Assembly (NCBI RefSeq): GCF_003946485.1
Contig: NZ_RHOJ01000030.1
Coordinates: 1 to 32,268, forward strand
DNA length: 32,268 nt
Origin: Lacticaseibacillus jixianensis
GTDB lineage: Bacteria > Bacillota > Bacilli > Lactobacillales > Lactobacillaceae
Direction of reading: 5' to 3'
How positions within the stretch are numbered: the stretch's first letter is position 1; each line of letters begins with the position of its first letter. Below the pieces are notes generated by a model. That model was not told where the DNA came from. It saw nothing but the letters and a program-made list of their open reading frames with translations, and did not search any database. This document shows, piece by piece, positions 16,582 to 25,742 of this stretch. A program made the position numbers and the translations under genes.

Positions 16582-17709
16582 CTAGCCTTCGAGCGGCACC
16601 GGCTCCTTGGTGATCGCCATGTCGGTATCCTTATCAAAGAAGTGCGCCTTGTTCACATCAAAGCCCATCTTGACCTCGTCGCCCGGATTGTGAAAATCGC
16701 GGGCGTTGACGTTGGCCACGTACTCCGTGTCGTCCACCTTCAGGTACAACTGCTCGGTGGCGCCAAGCAGCTCGGAAACGGACACCGTCGAGTCGATCAC
16801 CGCATCAGGCCAGGTATCGAGAAAAGCCTGTTCGGAGTGGATGTCCTCCGGGCGGATCCCAAAGGTGACCTCTTTACCGTTGTAGCCTTGATCATCGAGG
16901 ATCTTCGCCCGGCCTTCTGGCACCTTCAGGGTGACACTCTTGCCGTCGGAAACGATCCCGTTTTCGTACTTCATCTCAAAGAAGTTCATCGCCGGCGAGC
17001 CCATGAACCCGGCAACAAATTTGTTGCGGGGGTTCTCGTAGACCTGCGCGGGCGTGCCGATCTGCTGCACGTGGCCCACGGACATGACGACCACCCGGTC
17101 CGCCATGGTCATCGCTTCAGTCTGATCATGGGTCACGTAAATCGTGGTCGTGTTCAGCCGCCGGTGCAGCTTAGCAATTTCCGCCCGCATGGAGACCCGC
17201 AACTTCGCGTCCAAGTTAGAAAGCGGCTCGTCCATCAGGAAGATCGGGGCATCACGGACGATCGCTCGGCCCAGCGCGACCCGCTGGCGCTGCCCACCTG
17301 ACAAAGCGGACGGTTTGCGGTCAAGCAGCGCCTTCAGGCCGAGGATATCCGCGGCGTTTTGAACGCGCCGGTCGATGTCATCCTTCTTGTAGTGGCGCAG
17401 CTTCAGGCCGAACGCCATGTTATCGTAGACCGTCATGTGCGGATACAGCGCATAGTTCTGAAACACCATCGCGATGTTTCGGTCTTTGGGCGCCACATCA
17501 TTCATGACCTGCCCATCGATCACCAGCTCGCCTTTCGTAATATCCTCAAGCCCGGCGATCATCCGGAGCGTGGTCGACTTCCCGCACCCAGAAGGGCCAA
17601 CGAAGACGATGAACTCCTTATCTTTGATGTGAAGGTCAAAATCTTCCACCGAATAATCCTGGCCATCATCGTATTTCTTGTACAGGTGGTCCAAATCGAT
17701 CTCAACCAT
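16582..17709 (-). CDS. msmK: Sugar ABC transporter ATPase (MsmK/MalK type)
   Basis: The 375-residue ATPase energises MalFG. Walker A GPSGCGKST is at 38-46, the Q-loop MVFQNYALYP at 81-90, signature LSGGQRQ at 136-142, Walker B IFLMDEP at 156-162 and the H-loop in YVTHDQTEAMTMADR. A C-terminal OB-fold regulatory domain follows (about 240-375), as in MalK/MsmK. Its start overlaps the end of pgmB by 8 bases. It could serve other sugar importers too, as MsmK proteins often do. Confidence 0.95.
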   Translation of the reverse strand: MVEIDLDHLYKKYDDGQDYSVEDFDLHIKDKEFIVFVGPSGCGKSTTLRMIAGLEDITKGELVIDGQVMNDVAPKDRNIAMVFQNYALYPHMTVYDNMAFGLKLRHYKKDDIDRRVQNAADILGLKALLDRKPSALSGGQRQRVALGRAIVRDAPIFLMDEPLSNLDAKLRVSMRAEIAKLHRRLNTTTIYVTHDQTEAMTMADRVVVMSVGHVQQIGTPAQVYENPRNKFVAGFMGSPAMNFFEMKYENGIVSDGKSVTLKVPEGRAKILDDQGYNGKEVTFGIRPEDIHSEQAFLDTWPDAVIDSTVSVSELLGATEQLYLKVDDTEYVANVNARDFHNPGDEVKMGFDVNKAHFFDKDTDMAITKEPVPLEG

Positions 17710-18388
17710 TAGTCTCCCTACTTTCCTGCTTGGCGTTGAACGCCTGTTTGATTTTATCTAAGCGAAGTGCGGCGGTGCTGGGGACCACGTAGTCGGCCCG
17801 GTGCAGTGCGAGCGCATCCCCGATCCCGACGGCAAACTGGCCAGCGGCTTTAATAGCCGCGACCCCGACGACGGCGTCTTCGAACGCGACGACCTCATTG
17901 GCCGCAAGGTGGGCTTGCTGCTGCGCGCGTACGTAGATTTCCGGATCCGGCTTGCCATGCTTCAGGGTGGCCGGATCCACGATTCCGTCGAACTGGTCAA
18001 GAATGCCCAGCTGCGTCAAGATCGTGGGCGCGTTTTGCGACGCCGAAGCGATCACCATTTTCAACCCAGCCGCCTTGGCGTCTGCCAACAGATTCGAGAT
18101 CCCCGGCAGGATATCCGCTGCGGTCATCTTCTGGATCAGCTGCTGATAGAGCTGGTTCTTCCTTGTTGCCAGGGCCACTTTCTGCGCTTGGGTGAAGTGA
18201 TCCTGCTGGTCGCCGTACGCCAGCACCAGATTCAACGAATCCATCCGGGAACGGCCGCGCAGCTGCTCATTGGCCGCTGGCGGCAACTTGATCTGCAGCG
18301 AAGTAGCCAGCTGGTTCCATGCCGCCAAGTGATACTTGGCTGAATCAGTCAGCACCCCGTCAAGGTCGAACAACAATCCCTTAAGCAT
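17702..18388 (-). CDS. pgmB: Beta-phosphoglucomutase
   Basis: The 228-residue HAD-family enzyme converts beta-glucose-1-phosphate, made by maltose phosphorylase, into glucose-6-phosphate. Nucleophile Asp8 and acid/base Asp10 are in [10 protein letters not shown]. The cap domain contains [19 protein letters not shown] and [17 protein letters not shown] supply the later HAD motifs. ATG 18388 gives the usual N-terminus and overlaps the malP stop by 8 bases; an ATG two codons earlier is possible. Coupling with malP fits their consecutive steps. Confidence 0.95.
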   Translation of the reverse strand: MLKGLLFDLDGVLTDSAKYHLAAWNQLATSLQIKLPPAANEQLRGRSRMDSLNLVLAYGDQQDHFTQAQKVALATRKNQLYQQLIQKMTAADILPGISNLLADAKAAGLKMVIASASQNAPTILTQLGILDQFDGIVDPATLKHGKPDPEIYVRAQQQAHLAANEVVAFEDAVVGVAAIKAAGQFAVGIGDALALHRADYVVPSTAALRLDKIKQAFNAKQESRETNG

Positions 18389-20642
18389 CGGCATGCCCCA
18401 CTTCGAGGTGAACCATCTTGCCTGCCACTTCAACATCCAGCGGCGGCCCCGCCAGCAGAGTCAGCTGCGTTTTGGCGCCGACATTGACGGCCAACAGGCG
18501 GCCGCGGTAGGTCAGCTTGAAGCTGTAGTGCCGCCACGCCTTTGGCAGAAACGGCTTGAAGCGCAGCTGGTCATGGTCGTAGCGCATGCCGGCAAAGCCC
18601 TGTACGATCGCCAGCCACGAACCCGTCATGGACGTGATGTGCAGGCCATCGGCGGTGTCGTTGTTGTAATTGTCCAGGTCAAGCCGCGCCGTGCGGCCAT
18701 ACAGTTCAACGGCCTTTTCCTGCTTACCCAGCTCAGCGGCCAGGATCGCGTGGATCGAAGCGGACAATGAGCTTTCGTGAACGGTCATCGGCTCGTAAAA
18801 GTCAAAGTTGCGCTCCTTCTGCTCGCGGGTAAAGCGGTCATTCAGGAAGTAGATGCCTTGAAGGACATCCGCCTGCTTGATAAACGGGCTGCGCAGGATC
18901 TTATCCCATGACCAGTGTTGATTGATTGGGCGCTGGTCTGCCGGAATGCTGCTGGCTGGGCGCAGATCCTTGTCCAGGTAGGTGTCATTTTGAACGAAGA
19001 TCCCCAGCTTCTGATCGACCGGGTAGTACATCCGGTCGATGATGTCCTGCCAGTGCGCCTTTTCCGCCGCGGTCACTTTGAGGCTCGTCGCCACCGCCGG
19101 ATCAGCTTTAGGCAGGCGCGCCAAGGTGTACTCAAGCACCCAAGCGGCCATGGTGTTGGTGTACCAGTTGTTGTTGACGTTGTTTTCGTACTCATTCGGG
19201 CCAGTGACGCCATGGATCATGTACTGCCCGCGGCGCTTGGAAAAGTGCACGCGGTCCGCCCAGAACCGGCTGATACCGATGAGGACGGCCATGCCGTCGT
19301 GATTGACGTAGGATTCATCGCCCGTGTAGGCCGTGTACTGATAGATCGCAAAGGCGACCGCAGAGTTGCGGTGCAGCTCTTCGAAGGTGATCTCCCATTC
19401 ATTGTGACATTCGATGCCATTGAAGGTGACCATCGGGAAGAGCGCGCCCTTGAGCCCCTGCTGCTGGGCATTGTGGTAAGCGCCTGCCAGTTGATCGTGG
19501 CGGTATTGCAGCAGCGCTCGCGTCACGTCAGGCGGCGTGACGGCTAGGTACATCGGCACGATGTACGCCTCGGTGTCCCAATAGGTGGCGCCACCGTACT
19601 TCTCGCCGGTGAACCCTTTGGGGCCCACATTCAGGCGTTTGTCTTCGCCGTAGTAGGTCATGAACAGTTGCGCAATGTTGAACCGAATGCCTTGCTGCGC
19701 TGCGTCATCACCATCAATGATCACGTCACTTTGCGCCCAGCGCTTCGCCCAAATGGCGGTATGCGCGGCCAGCCGTTGGTCAAACGACTGGCCTTGGAGG
19801 CCGCGCATGAAGGTCGCTGCCGTCTGACCCTGAGCATCAGGCGCGACGTCCCGGCTGGTCAGGACGATCACGTCTTTTTCCAGCGTGGCCTGTTCGCCTG
19901 CCGCAAGGGTCAACGTTCCGGCAGCGCTCAACGCGCCTGGCGTCGTGGTCACCTGCGGCGCGACCGACTGCCCATTCAGCCTGAGCGCCTGCTTAAGCAG
20001 CACCGTGAACCGCGGCACCTGGTAAGGGTTGGCCTTCGTGATCAGCTGGATTGTCTGCGCTTTGGCGTCTTCGCCAAGCGGGTCCCAGAACCGCTCGTCG
20101 TAGTTGCTGTCTTCATTGCTGACGTTACCGTCGAGTGCCGCGGCATACGTGATCTCGGCGGGACCAGTCAGCGCCTGCGCCGTCATCTCGATCAAAGCCG
20201 CCTGCCGGATCTCTGCCGAAAGAAAGCGGCGGAAGGTCAAGCGGACCTGAGTCTCCCCAACCACGTAGGTGAACGCGCGGGTCAACAGGCCCTGGTGCAT
20301 GTCCAAGGCAATACTGAAGTCTTGGAACTGACCGGTGGCAAGATCCACCGGCTGGCCGTTGACGCTGAGCTTAAGCCCAATAAAACTTGGAGCGTTGATC
20401 GCCTTACCAAAGTACTCAGGATACCCGTTTTTCCACCAGCCGACCCGGGTCTTATCTGGGAACCAGACGCCGCCCAAGTAGGTTCCTTGCAGGTGGTCGC
20501 CGGAGTAGCCTTCCTCAAAGTTGCCCCGCAGCCCCATGTAGCCGTTGCCGATCGCCGTCAGGCTTTCCTGCAACCGTTTATCTTCTGGATGAAGCTCATG
20601 GCTTTGGACCAGCCAAGGGTCGATTTCAAAAATCCGTTTCAT
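18381..20642 (-). CDS. malP: Maltose phosphorylase, GH65
   Basis: The 753-residue cytoplasmic enzyme splits maltose with phosphate into glucose and beta-glucose-1-phosphate, saving ATP. GH65 motifs are visible: [11 protein letters not shown] near residue 35, [11 protein letters not shown] near 350, and the catalytic acid Glu484 in [16 protein letters not shown]. Length fits bacterial GH65 phosphorylases. ATG 20642 was chosen because GAGG lies 10 bases upstream and KRIFEIDPW is the natural N-terminus; GTG 20657 and ATG 20651 are also in frame. A cre site lies in the preceding gap. Kojibiose or trehalose phosphorylase is less likely given the mal context. Confidence 0.93.
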   Translation of the reverse strand: MKRIFEIDPWLVQSHELHPEDKRLQESLTAIGNGYMGLRGNFEEGYSGDHLQGTYLGGVWFPDKTRVGWWKNGYPEYFGKAINAPSFIGLKLSVNGQPVDLATGQFQDFSIALDMHQGLLTRAFTYVVGETQVRLTFRRFLSAEIRQAALIEMTAQALTGPAEITYAAALDGNVSNEDSNYDERFWDPLGEDAKAQTIQLITKANPYQVPRFTVLLKQALRLNGQSVAPQVTTTPGALSAAGTLTLAAGEQATLEKDVIVLTSRDVAPDAQGQTAATFMRGLQGQSFDQRLAAHTAIWAKRWAQSDVIIDGDDAAQQGIRFNIAQLFMTYYGEDKRLNVGPKGFTGEKYGGATYWDTEAYIVPMYLAVTPPDVTRALLQYRHDQLAGAYHNAQQQGLKGALFPMVTFNGIECHNEWEITFEELHRNSAVAFAIYQYTAYTGDESYVNHDGMAVLIGISRFWADRVHFSKRRGQYMIHGVTGPNEYENNVNNNWYTNTMAAWVLEYTLARLPKADPAVATSLKVTAAEKAHWQDIIDRMYYPVDQKLGIFVQNDTYLDKDLRPASSIPADQRPINQHWSWDKILRSPFIKQADVLQGIYFLNDRFTREQKERNFDFYEPMTVHESSLSASIHAILAAELGKQEKAVELYGRTARLDLDNYNNDTADGLHITSMTGSWLAIVQGFAGMRYDHDQLRFKPFLPKAWRHYSFKLTYRGRLLAVNVGAKTQLTLLAGPPLDVEVAGKMVHLEVGHADA

Positions 20643-20704
20643 CTCATTCATCCTCACTCACTCGCCGCATCGGCTCATTCATTTACAACTTAATTATCCG
20701 GAGG

Positions 20705-20718
20705 TGAAAGCGCTTTTA
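20705..20718. promoter_or_regulatory. cre site (CcpA binding) upstream of malP
   Basis: TGAAAGCGCTTTTA matches the cre consensus TGWAANCGNTNWCA with one mismatch. It sits about 65 bases upstream of malP, over a possible -10 GATAAT (minus strand, about 20693-20698). This implies glucose repression of the distal mal genes. Confidence 0.7.
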
Positions 20719-20733
20719 AAAGGGGTAATATTC

Positions 20734-20747
20734 TGTTACCGTTATCA
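20734..20747. promoter_or_regulatory. Candidate mal operator, copy 1
   Basis: TGTTACCGTTATCA is a near-palindrome of form TGNTANCGNTANCA with a central CG, as LacI-family proteins use. A second copy differing by one base lies upstream of malL. The binding protein, probably the LacI-type MalR, is inferred. Confidence 0.5.
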
Positions 20748-20752
20748 GAAAC

Positions 20753-22498
20753 TCATTTTGCGCTCAGCACAAACCCCTTGGGCGCCAGCTCACCGGCCTT
20801 GTAGCCTTGGGTCAGTACGGGTTCAACGGCCACCTTCACCGCCGCATCAGTGGTGTTGAAATAACCCACCACGTGCTCCTCGCCCGTCCGCTCAACTTTG
20901 ATCAGGCCATTCGGATCAACCGTCAAACTGGTGGTACCAGTCCCCAGGGTCTTCGCGTGGGCACGCCGGAACGCGACCAACGCCTGGACCCGCTGCCAAA
21001 CCGGCCCCTGGTACTTGGACCAGTCCATCGGCCGCCGGCAGTCCGGATCATTTTCGCCGTCCATGCCCATTTCGGTGCCGTAATAGATGCACGGCATCCC
21101 CGTTTGACTAAAGGTAAACGCCAGCGCCTGCAGGGCCAGATCCTCGTCGTCCTTGGCCACCGTGAGCAGCCGCGCCGTGTCGTGCGAATCCAGCATGTTG
21201 AGCATGACCTGATCGGTTTGCGGCCGGTACATCATCAGCTGGTCGGTCAGCAGCTCAACCAAACTTTGGGCGTCAAGCTTGTGCTTCAGAAAATGATCCT
21301 CGATCTGCTCCGTATAGGCGTAGTTCATCACGCCGGAGAACTGGTCGCCGTTCAGCCACGGCTGACTGGAATGCCAGACCTCGCCGATGATCAGGAAGTC
21401 TTTTTTCGCCGCCTGCGTGGCCTGGTAGAACCGCTTCCAGAAGTGGTGATCGACCTCGTTGGCCACGTCCAGCCGCCAGGCGTCAATGTCGAACGTCTTG
21501 ATCCAGTACGTTGCGACGCTCAGCAAGTAGTCCTGCACCTCCGGGTTGGCGGTGTTGAGCTTTGGCATGTGCGGCTCGAAGGCAAAAGTCTCGTACTGCG
21601 GCTCACCTTCGCCCTTGCTGGGATCGTGGAAGGGCACCAGCGGGTATGAGTGAATGTGGAACCAGGAGGCAAAACGGGATTTGGCCCCATTTTGCAGTAC
21701 GTCTTGCCACTGCAGGCTGCGCTCGCCGATGTGATTGAACACCGCGTCCAGCATGATCTTCATGCCGCGCCTGTGGGCCTCGCTCACGAGCTTGGCGAAC
21801 AGTGCCTTGTCCCCAAAGTCCGGATCGATGTCAAAGTAGTCGATGGTGTCGTACTTGTGGTTCGACGCCGCCGTGAAAATCGGGCAGAAGTAGAGCCCGT
21901 TGATTCCCAGTGCCTGAAGCTCATCGAGGTGATCTAAAACACCCTGAAGGTCACCGCCGTAGTAGTCCTCGCGGCCCGGGTGATCAGCCGGCCGCCACGG
22001 TTTGGTGCCCTTCGGATCGTTGGTCTTGTCGCCGTTGGCAAAACGCTCAGGAAAGATCTGGTACCAAACCGTCTCCTTCGCCCAGTCCGGGGTCTTGTCC
22101 CGGTCCAAATCATGGAAGTAAGGCATCCGAAAGACGTTCTCGGTGCGGTTCTCTGGCGTGTCCTCGCGCAAGCCGCGGTCGGAGTACAGGACGGTCGACC
22201 CGTCAACGCCTTCGACCAGGAATTGGTACTGCAGGCGCGAGTAAGGCATGCGGAGATCGACCCCCCAGTAGTCCTCGGTTTGACCGGTACCGATCTTTTT
22301 CATTGGCAGCGCTTCGTACTTCCAGGTCGGCTTCTTGGTCGCCGGGTCAAGCACGCTCATGTACGGGTCCCCGGCAAGCAGCGTGACCTTTTTTACATCA
22401 TCTTTGGCCGAGTGAAAGTGCAGGCTCAGCAGTCCCTCCGAGTACAGGTAGCAGTCTTCGCTTTCCGGCCGGTGCCGCAGTGCAGCAGTATTCATCAT
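20753..22498 (-). CDS. Cyclomaltodextrinase/neopullulanase-type GH13 enzyme
   Basis: The 581-residue intracellular enzyme has no signal peptide. An N-terminal CBM34-like domain (about 1-130) precedes a GH13_20 barrel. Conserved regions are DAVFNH (region I), DIDAWRLDVANEVD (region II, nucleophile Asp), FLIIGEVWH (region III, acid Glu) and MLDSHDTARL (region IV). Family members open cyclodextrins and trim maltodextrins or pullulan to maltose, feeding MalP. Maltogenic amylase is an alternative name; the sequence does not separate these activities. ATG 22498 overlaps the malL stop by 4 bases (ATGA). Confidence 0.92.
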   Translation of the reverse strand: MMNTAALRHRPESEDCYLYSEGLLSLHFHSAKDDVKKVTLLAGDPYMSVLDPATKKPTWKYEALPMKKIGTGQTEDYWGVDLRMPYSRLQYQFLVEGVDGSTVLYSDRGLREDTPENRTENVFRMPYFHDLDRDKTPDWAKETVWYQIFPERFANGDKTNDPKGTKPWRPADHPGREDYYGGDLQGVLDHLDELQALGINGLYFCPIFTAASNHKYDTIDYFDIDPDFGDKALFAKLVSEAHRRGMKIMLDAVFNHIGERSLQWQDVLQNGAKSRFASWFHIHSYPLVPFHDPSKGEGEPQYETFAFEPHMPKLNTANPEVQDYLLSVATYWIKTFDIDAWRLDVANEVDHHFWKRFYQATQAAKKDFLIIGEVWHSSQPWLNGDQFSGVMNYAYTEQIEDHFLKHKLDAQSLVELLTDQLMMYRPQTDQVMLNMLDSHDTARLLTVAKDDEDLALQALAFTFSQTGMPCIYYGTEMGMDGENDPDCRRPMDWSKYQGPVWQRVQALVAFRRAHAKTLGTGTTSLTVDPNGLIKVERTGEEHVVGYFNTTDAAVKVAVEPVLTQGYKAGELAPKGFVLSAK

Positions 22499-24159
22499 TT
22501 CGTCTCTCCTTTTTTGATCAAAGCAGCGCCCGCATACGGTGCAAGCGTCAAGGTGTTCCCCTCAAGTGTCACCTCGCCGGCGGTCAACGGTGCCTGGTAA
22601 TCCCCCGCAGGCAGCGTCACCTGGGTCTTGTGGCCGGTGAGTTCAACGGCAACGATTGCCTCCTGCGCCCCGCCAAGCCGCTGGTAAACGTACAGGTTGT
22701 CCGGTGTGGTCAGCAGACGGAAGCGGCCATCTTGAAAGACCGGCTGCTTCTTCAGCGCGATCAGCGCCTGGTAAAAATGCAACATACTGTTCTGGCGCTT
22801 CTCCTGCTGGGCGACGCTGGTCGTGGTCACTTCGCGCCCGCCCAGCCAGGGCTGATGCGGTGAAAAGCCGTGATGCTGGCTGTCGTCCCACGGCATGGGC
22901 CCGCGGGCGGGCAGCTTATGAGTCTTAGACACCATCTTCAGTGCCGCTTCTTCGCTGAGCCCAGCCGCTTTGGCCGCGGCGACAAACGGGCCAACGGTTT
23001 GATCCTGAAACGCCTCGACAGAATCAAATTCCAGATTCTGTAGCCCCAGCTCATCGCCGTAATAGATCACTGGGATCCCCCGCTCCAGGTACATCAGCAT
23101 GGCCAAGGAGCGCGCCTGGACATCGCTGTGCGCGATCCGCGTCCGCAGCCGCGCGAGGTCATGATTGCTCCACCACAGCGTCGGCTGCGAAACCCCGCTC
23201 AGGGTCTGCTGCCACACGACCTGATCCTTCTTGAACGCCTCAAAATCAAGACCATGGGGCTGATAGCCAGCCGGCAACTTAGGATCAACGTGGGAAACAT
23301 CGTCCGTGAAATAGCGGAAGGTGATCACGGAATCCATGAGCCCATTCGCCTTCGCGGTGTAGTCGACCGCCAAGTGCGGATCGGCAGAGGACGCTTCGCC
23401 CAGCAGGAACGCATCCGGGTAATCAGCCCGGATCCGTTCGCAAAACGGGCGTAGCCATTTTTGAACCTGCGGCAGGTTAGCAAAGAACGGTTCAGCCAAG
23501 ACGGGGTCGGCATTTTTCGCCGGGAAGTCCTGCTGAAGGTCGGCCTTGGCGATGTGGATGAAGGCATCTAGTCGCAACCCATCGATGCCCTTGGCCAGCC
23601 AGAACTCGGCAATGTCGCCCATCGCCTGCCGCACCTCAGGATTCGCCCAGTTCAGATCAGGCATGCGCTTGTCAAACAGGTGGAAGTAAGACTGGCCCGT
23701 TCCCGCCGGATCCGGTTCCCAAACCGACCCGCCAAAGAAGCTGGCCCAGTTGTTCGGCCGCTTACCGTCTTTGCCCGCAAAGAGATAGTAGTCGCGGTAG
23801 AGGCTGTGGGGGTTGTGGATCGCATCCTGAAACCAAGGATGCTGATCAGACGTGTGGTTGAGCACAAAATCTAGCAGCACATGGATCCCGGCCTGGTGAA
23901 ACGCCGTGATCAGCGCCTCAACATCCGCCATCGTGCCCATCGTCTTATCGATGGCAAAGTAGTTTGCCACGTCGTAACCGTTATCAATTTGCGGCGAGAC
24001 AAATAAGGGATTCAACCAGACGGTGTTGACCCCTAGCTTCTGCAGGTACGGGATCCGTTCCTTGATGCCATTGATGTCCCCGATGCCGTCACCATTGCTG
24101 TCCTGAAACGACTTGGGATAAATTTGATAAACAATTGCGTGTTCGTACCAAGCGCCCAT
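22495..24159 (-). CDS. malL: Oligo-1,6-glucosidase/alpha-glucosidase, GH13
   Basis: The 554-residue cytoplasmic enzyme removes glucose from the ends of (iso)malto-oligosaccharides. GH13 regions are DFVLNHTSDQHPWF (I), GIDGLRLDAF (II, nucleophile Asp), FLLGEASS (III, acid Glu) and WWSNHDLARL (IV). The residue after the region II/I Val/Thr test points to the oligo-1,6-glucosidase side (VLNHTS), but specificity remains open. ATG 24159 follows AAGGAAGGG by about 5 bases; GTG 24165 is also in frame. It is the first gene of the maltodextrin cluster, with a candidate operator 65 bases upstream. Confidence 0.92.
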   Translation of the reverse strand: MGAWYEHAIVYQIYPKSFQDSNGDGIGDINGIKERIPYLQKLGVNTVWLNPLFVSPQIDNGYDVANYFAIDKTMGTMADVEALITAFHQAGIHVLLDFVLNHTSDQHPWFQDAIHNPHSLYRDYYLFAGKDGKRPNNWASFFGGSVWEPDPAGTGQSYFHLFDKRMPDLNWANPEVRQAMGDIAEFWLAKGIDGLRLDAFIHIAKADLQQDFPAKNADPVLAEPFFANLPQVQKWLRPFCERIRADYPDAFLLGEASSADPHLAVDYTAKANGLMDSVITFRYFTDDVSHVDPKLPAGYQPHGLDFEAFKKDQVVWQQTLSGVSQPTLWWSNHDLARLRTRIAHSDVQARSLAMLMYLERGIPVIYYGDELGLQNLEFDSVEAFQDQTVGPFVAAAKAAGLSEEAALKMVSKTHKLPARGPMPWDDSQHHGFSPHQPWLGGREVTTTSVAQQEKRQNSMLHFYQALIALKKQPVFQDGRFRLLTTPDNLYVYQRLGGAQEAIVAVELTGHKTQVTLPAGDYQAPLTAGEVTLEGNTLTLAPYAGAALIKKGETK

Positions 24160-24223
24160 AATCACCCTTCCTTTCCTATCCCACGTTAAAGAAGCAACGG
24201 GGCAAGGGCAAGCAAAGCGGCGT

Positions 24224-24237
24224 TGTTACCGCTATCA
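24224..24237. promoter_or_regulatory. Candidate mal operator, copy 2
   Basis: TGTTACCGCTATCA matches the copy upstream of malP in 13 of 14 bases. It lies 65 bases upstream of the malL start, the right place to control the first gene of the cluster. A clear -35/-10 pair was not found nearby. Confidence 0.5.
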
Positions 24238-24249
24238 AAATGAGGGGGC

Positions 24250-25080
24250 AGCTCGGGACGCGGCTAAGTGCGCGAACTCTGCGCACCTTGCGTAATTGGG
24301 CTGCGGGTCGACAACGCGGGAGTGGCTAGCTGCGCATAGGGCCTCGTCGGCAAAGTACGCCGACAATGCCTGGAGCTATGCTCAGCCTGTAGCCATTTAC
24401 GGCGTACAGGCTGACATGCGTAGCGGCTATCCATCCCGCTAAAACCGTCGACCCTGCGCACCTTGCTGTAACTGGGCTACGAGTCGACAACGCGGGAGTG
24501 GCTAGCTACGCATAGGGCCTCGTCGGCAAAGTACGCCGACAATGCCCGGAGCTATGCTCAGCCTGTAGCCATTAACGGCGTACAGGCTGACATGCGTAGC
24601 GGCTATCCATCCCGCTAAAACCGTCGACCCTGCGCACCTTGCTGTAACTGGGCTACGAGTCGACAACGCGGGAGTGGCTAGCTACGCATAGGGCCTCGTC
24701 GGCAAAGTACGCCGACAATGCCCGGAGCTATGCTCAGCCTGTAGCCATTAACGGCGTACAGGCTGACATGCGTAGCGGCTATCCATCCCGCTAAAACCGT
24801 CGACCCTGCGCACCTTGCTGTAACTGGGCTACGAGTCGACAACGCGGGAGTGGCTAGCTACGCATAGGGCCTCGTCGGCAAAGTACGCCGACAATGCCCT
24901 ACGCTAAGCTATCCATCCCGCTAAAACCGTCGACTCTGCGCACCTTGCACTAACTGGGCTACGAGTTCGCAACGCCCGAGCATCTAGCTACGCTCCAGGC
25001 CTCGCCGGCAAAAAGCGCCGGCAATGCCTGGAGCTAGGCTAGCTGTCGGGCTAAAAACGCGAACTCTGCGCACCTTGCAC
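24250..25080. repeat. Tandem array of Y-shaped structured repeats, 176-bp period
   Basis: GTCGAC followed by AACGCGGGAG recurs at 24307, 24483, 24659 and 24835, a period of exactly 176. Units 1-3 (24305-24454, 24481-24630, 24657-24806) have an outer stem and two hairpin arms, GTCGGC/GCCGAC and CAGCCTGTA/TACAGGCTG. Units 4 (24833-24936) and 5 (24963-25066) lack the second arm. A decayed fragment precedes unit 1. Stem bases change together between units: GGGTCGAC/GTCGACCC, GAGTCGAC/GTCGACTC and GAGTTCGC/GCGAACTC. No gene is visible in this 0.8-kb stretch. Confidence 0.93.
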
Positions 25081-25118
25081 AAAAAAGCGCGCGGGCCAAG
25101 TTTCCTTGGTTCGCGCGC
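25081..25118 (-). terminator. Intrinsic terminator of the small RNA
   Basis: On the minus strand GCGCGCG-AA-CCAAG, a GAAA loop, CTTGG-CC-CGCGCGC, then TTTTTT. Twelve base pairs flank a 2x2 mismatch. Confidence 0.93.
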
Positions 25119-25256
25119 ATATGTCAGAACTGTTTCCAGTCAGGTCCGCTGGCTCCACAACCTAAGACCACTGATCCCCGGAATCCGCTGGGTGTCGGGA
25201 CGTGCCCGACCGATCAGCTGACCTTTCACCATTACTGGTTACTCGACTCATCGCAT
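25081..25256 (-). ncRNA. Probable free-standing structured small RNA of unknown family
   Basis: An extended -10 (TGATATAAT) begins at the thrE2 stop codon and would start transcription near 25256; a strong terminator ends it at 25081, giving about 175 nucleotides. Visible helices are ACCA-GUAA-UGGU, CUGAUC/GAUCAG enclosing GUCGGG-CACGU-CCCGAC, and GACUG-GAAA-CAGUU. The sequence CCAGCGGA occurs twice. The first and last bases can pair loosely, recalling 6S-like RNAs, but I do not recognise the family. No gene follows for 900 bases, so it is not a 5' leader. Confidence 0.6.
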
Positions 25257-25262
25257 GCAAAC

Positions 25263-25271
25263 ATTATATCA
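25263..25271 (-). promoter_or_regulatory. Extended -10 promoter of the small RNA
   Basis: TGATATAAT on the minus strand is a perfect TATAAT with the TGN extension. The TGA is also the stop codon of the thrE2 gene, so the promoter is embedded in the gene end. The -35 (CTGCAA) is weak. Confidence 0.65.
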
Positions 25272-25727
25272 TGCTTTCAGTTTTTTTGCAGGCCGCCGGT
25301 AAGTCATCTCCGCCACCAGCTGCGCCAGCAGGAAGCCGACCGCGATCGCGCCGGCCACCATGGCCACCCGGAAGGTCAACGACAGGGCCTCGTCAAGATC
25401 GCCAAGCACCAGCGCCCGCACGGCCTGGTAGGCCGTCGCCCCTGGCACCAGCGGCACGAGCCCGGGGATATTGAAGATGATCACCGGCATTTTTTTCAGC
25501 CGAGAAAAGACAATCCCGCACAGCCCGATCGTGAGGGCCCCGAGTAAATTTGCAAGCATGCGGCCCGTCGCCAGCTGCATCAGGCCCCAATAGACCAGCC
25601 AGCCGGCGGCCCCGGCCCAGCCCGCCAGGTTCAGCGCCTTGTGCGGCACGTTGATAATAATGGCAAAAGCAATCGTCGACAGGTAAGAGAAACTGACCTG
25701 CACCAGTACTTGCAGCGCTAACGGCAT
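25269..25727 (-). CDS. ThrE-type exporter, small subunit (DUF3815-like)
   Basis: The 152-residue membrane protein has about five hydrophobic segments and the motif FNIPGLVPLVPGATAYQAVRAL, shared with the C-terminal half of ThrE. It is probably one half of a split threonine/serine exporter; the other half is the gene immediately upstream. ATG 25727 follows GAGGAGGG and lies 15 bases after the partner's stop. Substrate is inferred from the family. Confidence 0.88.
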   Translation of the reverse strand: MPLALQVLVQVSFSYLSTIAFAIIINVPHKALNLAGWAGAAGWLVYWGLMQLATGRMLANLLGALTIGLCGIVFSRLKKMPVIIFNIPGLVPLVPGATAYQAVRALVLGDLDEALSLTFRVAMVAGAIAVGFLLAQLVAEMTYRRPAKKLKA

Positions 25728-25742
25728 ACTGACCCTCCTCGG

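Noticed and set aside
24250-25080. Possible CRISPR array
   Set aside because: The period is 176 bases, the whole unit repeats without unique spacers, and no cas gene is nearby. It is a structured tandem repeat.
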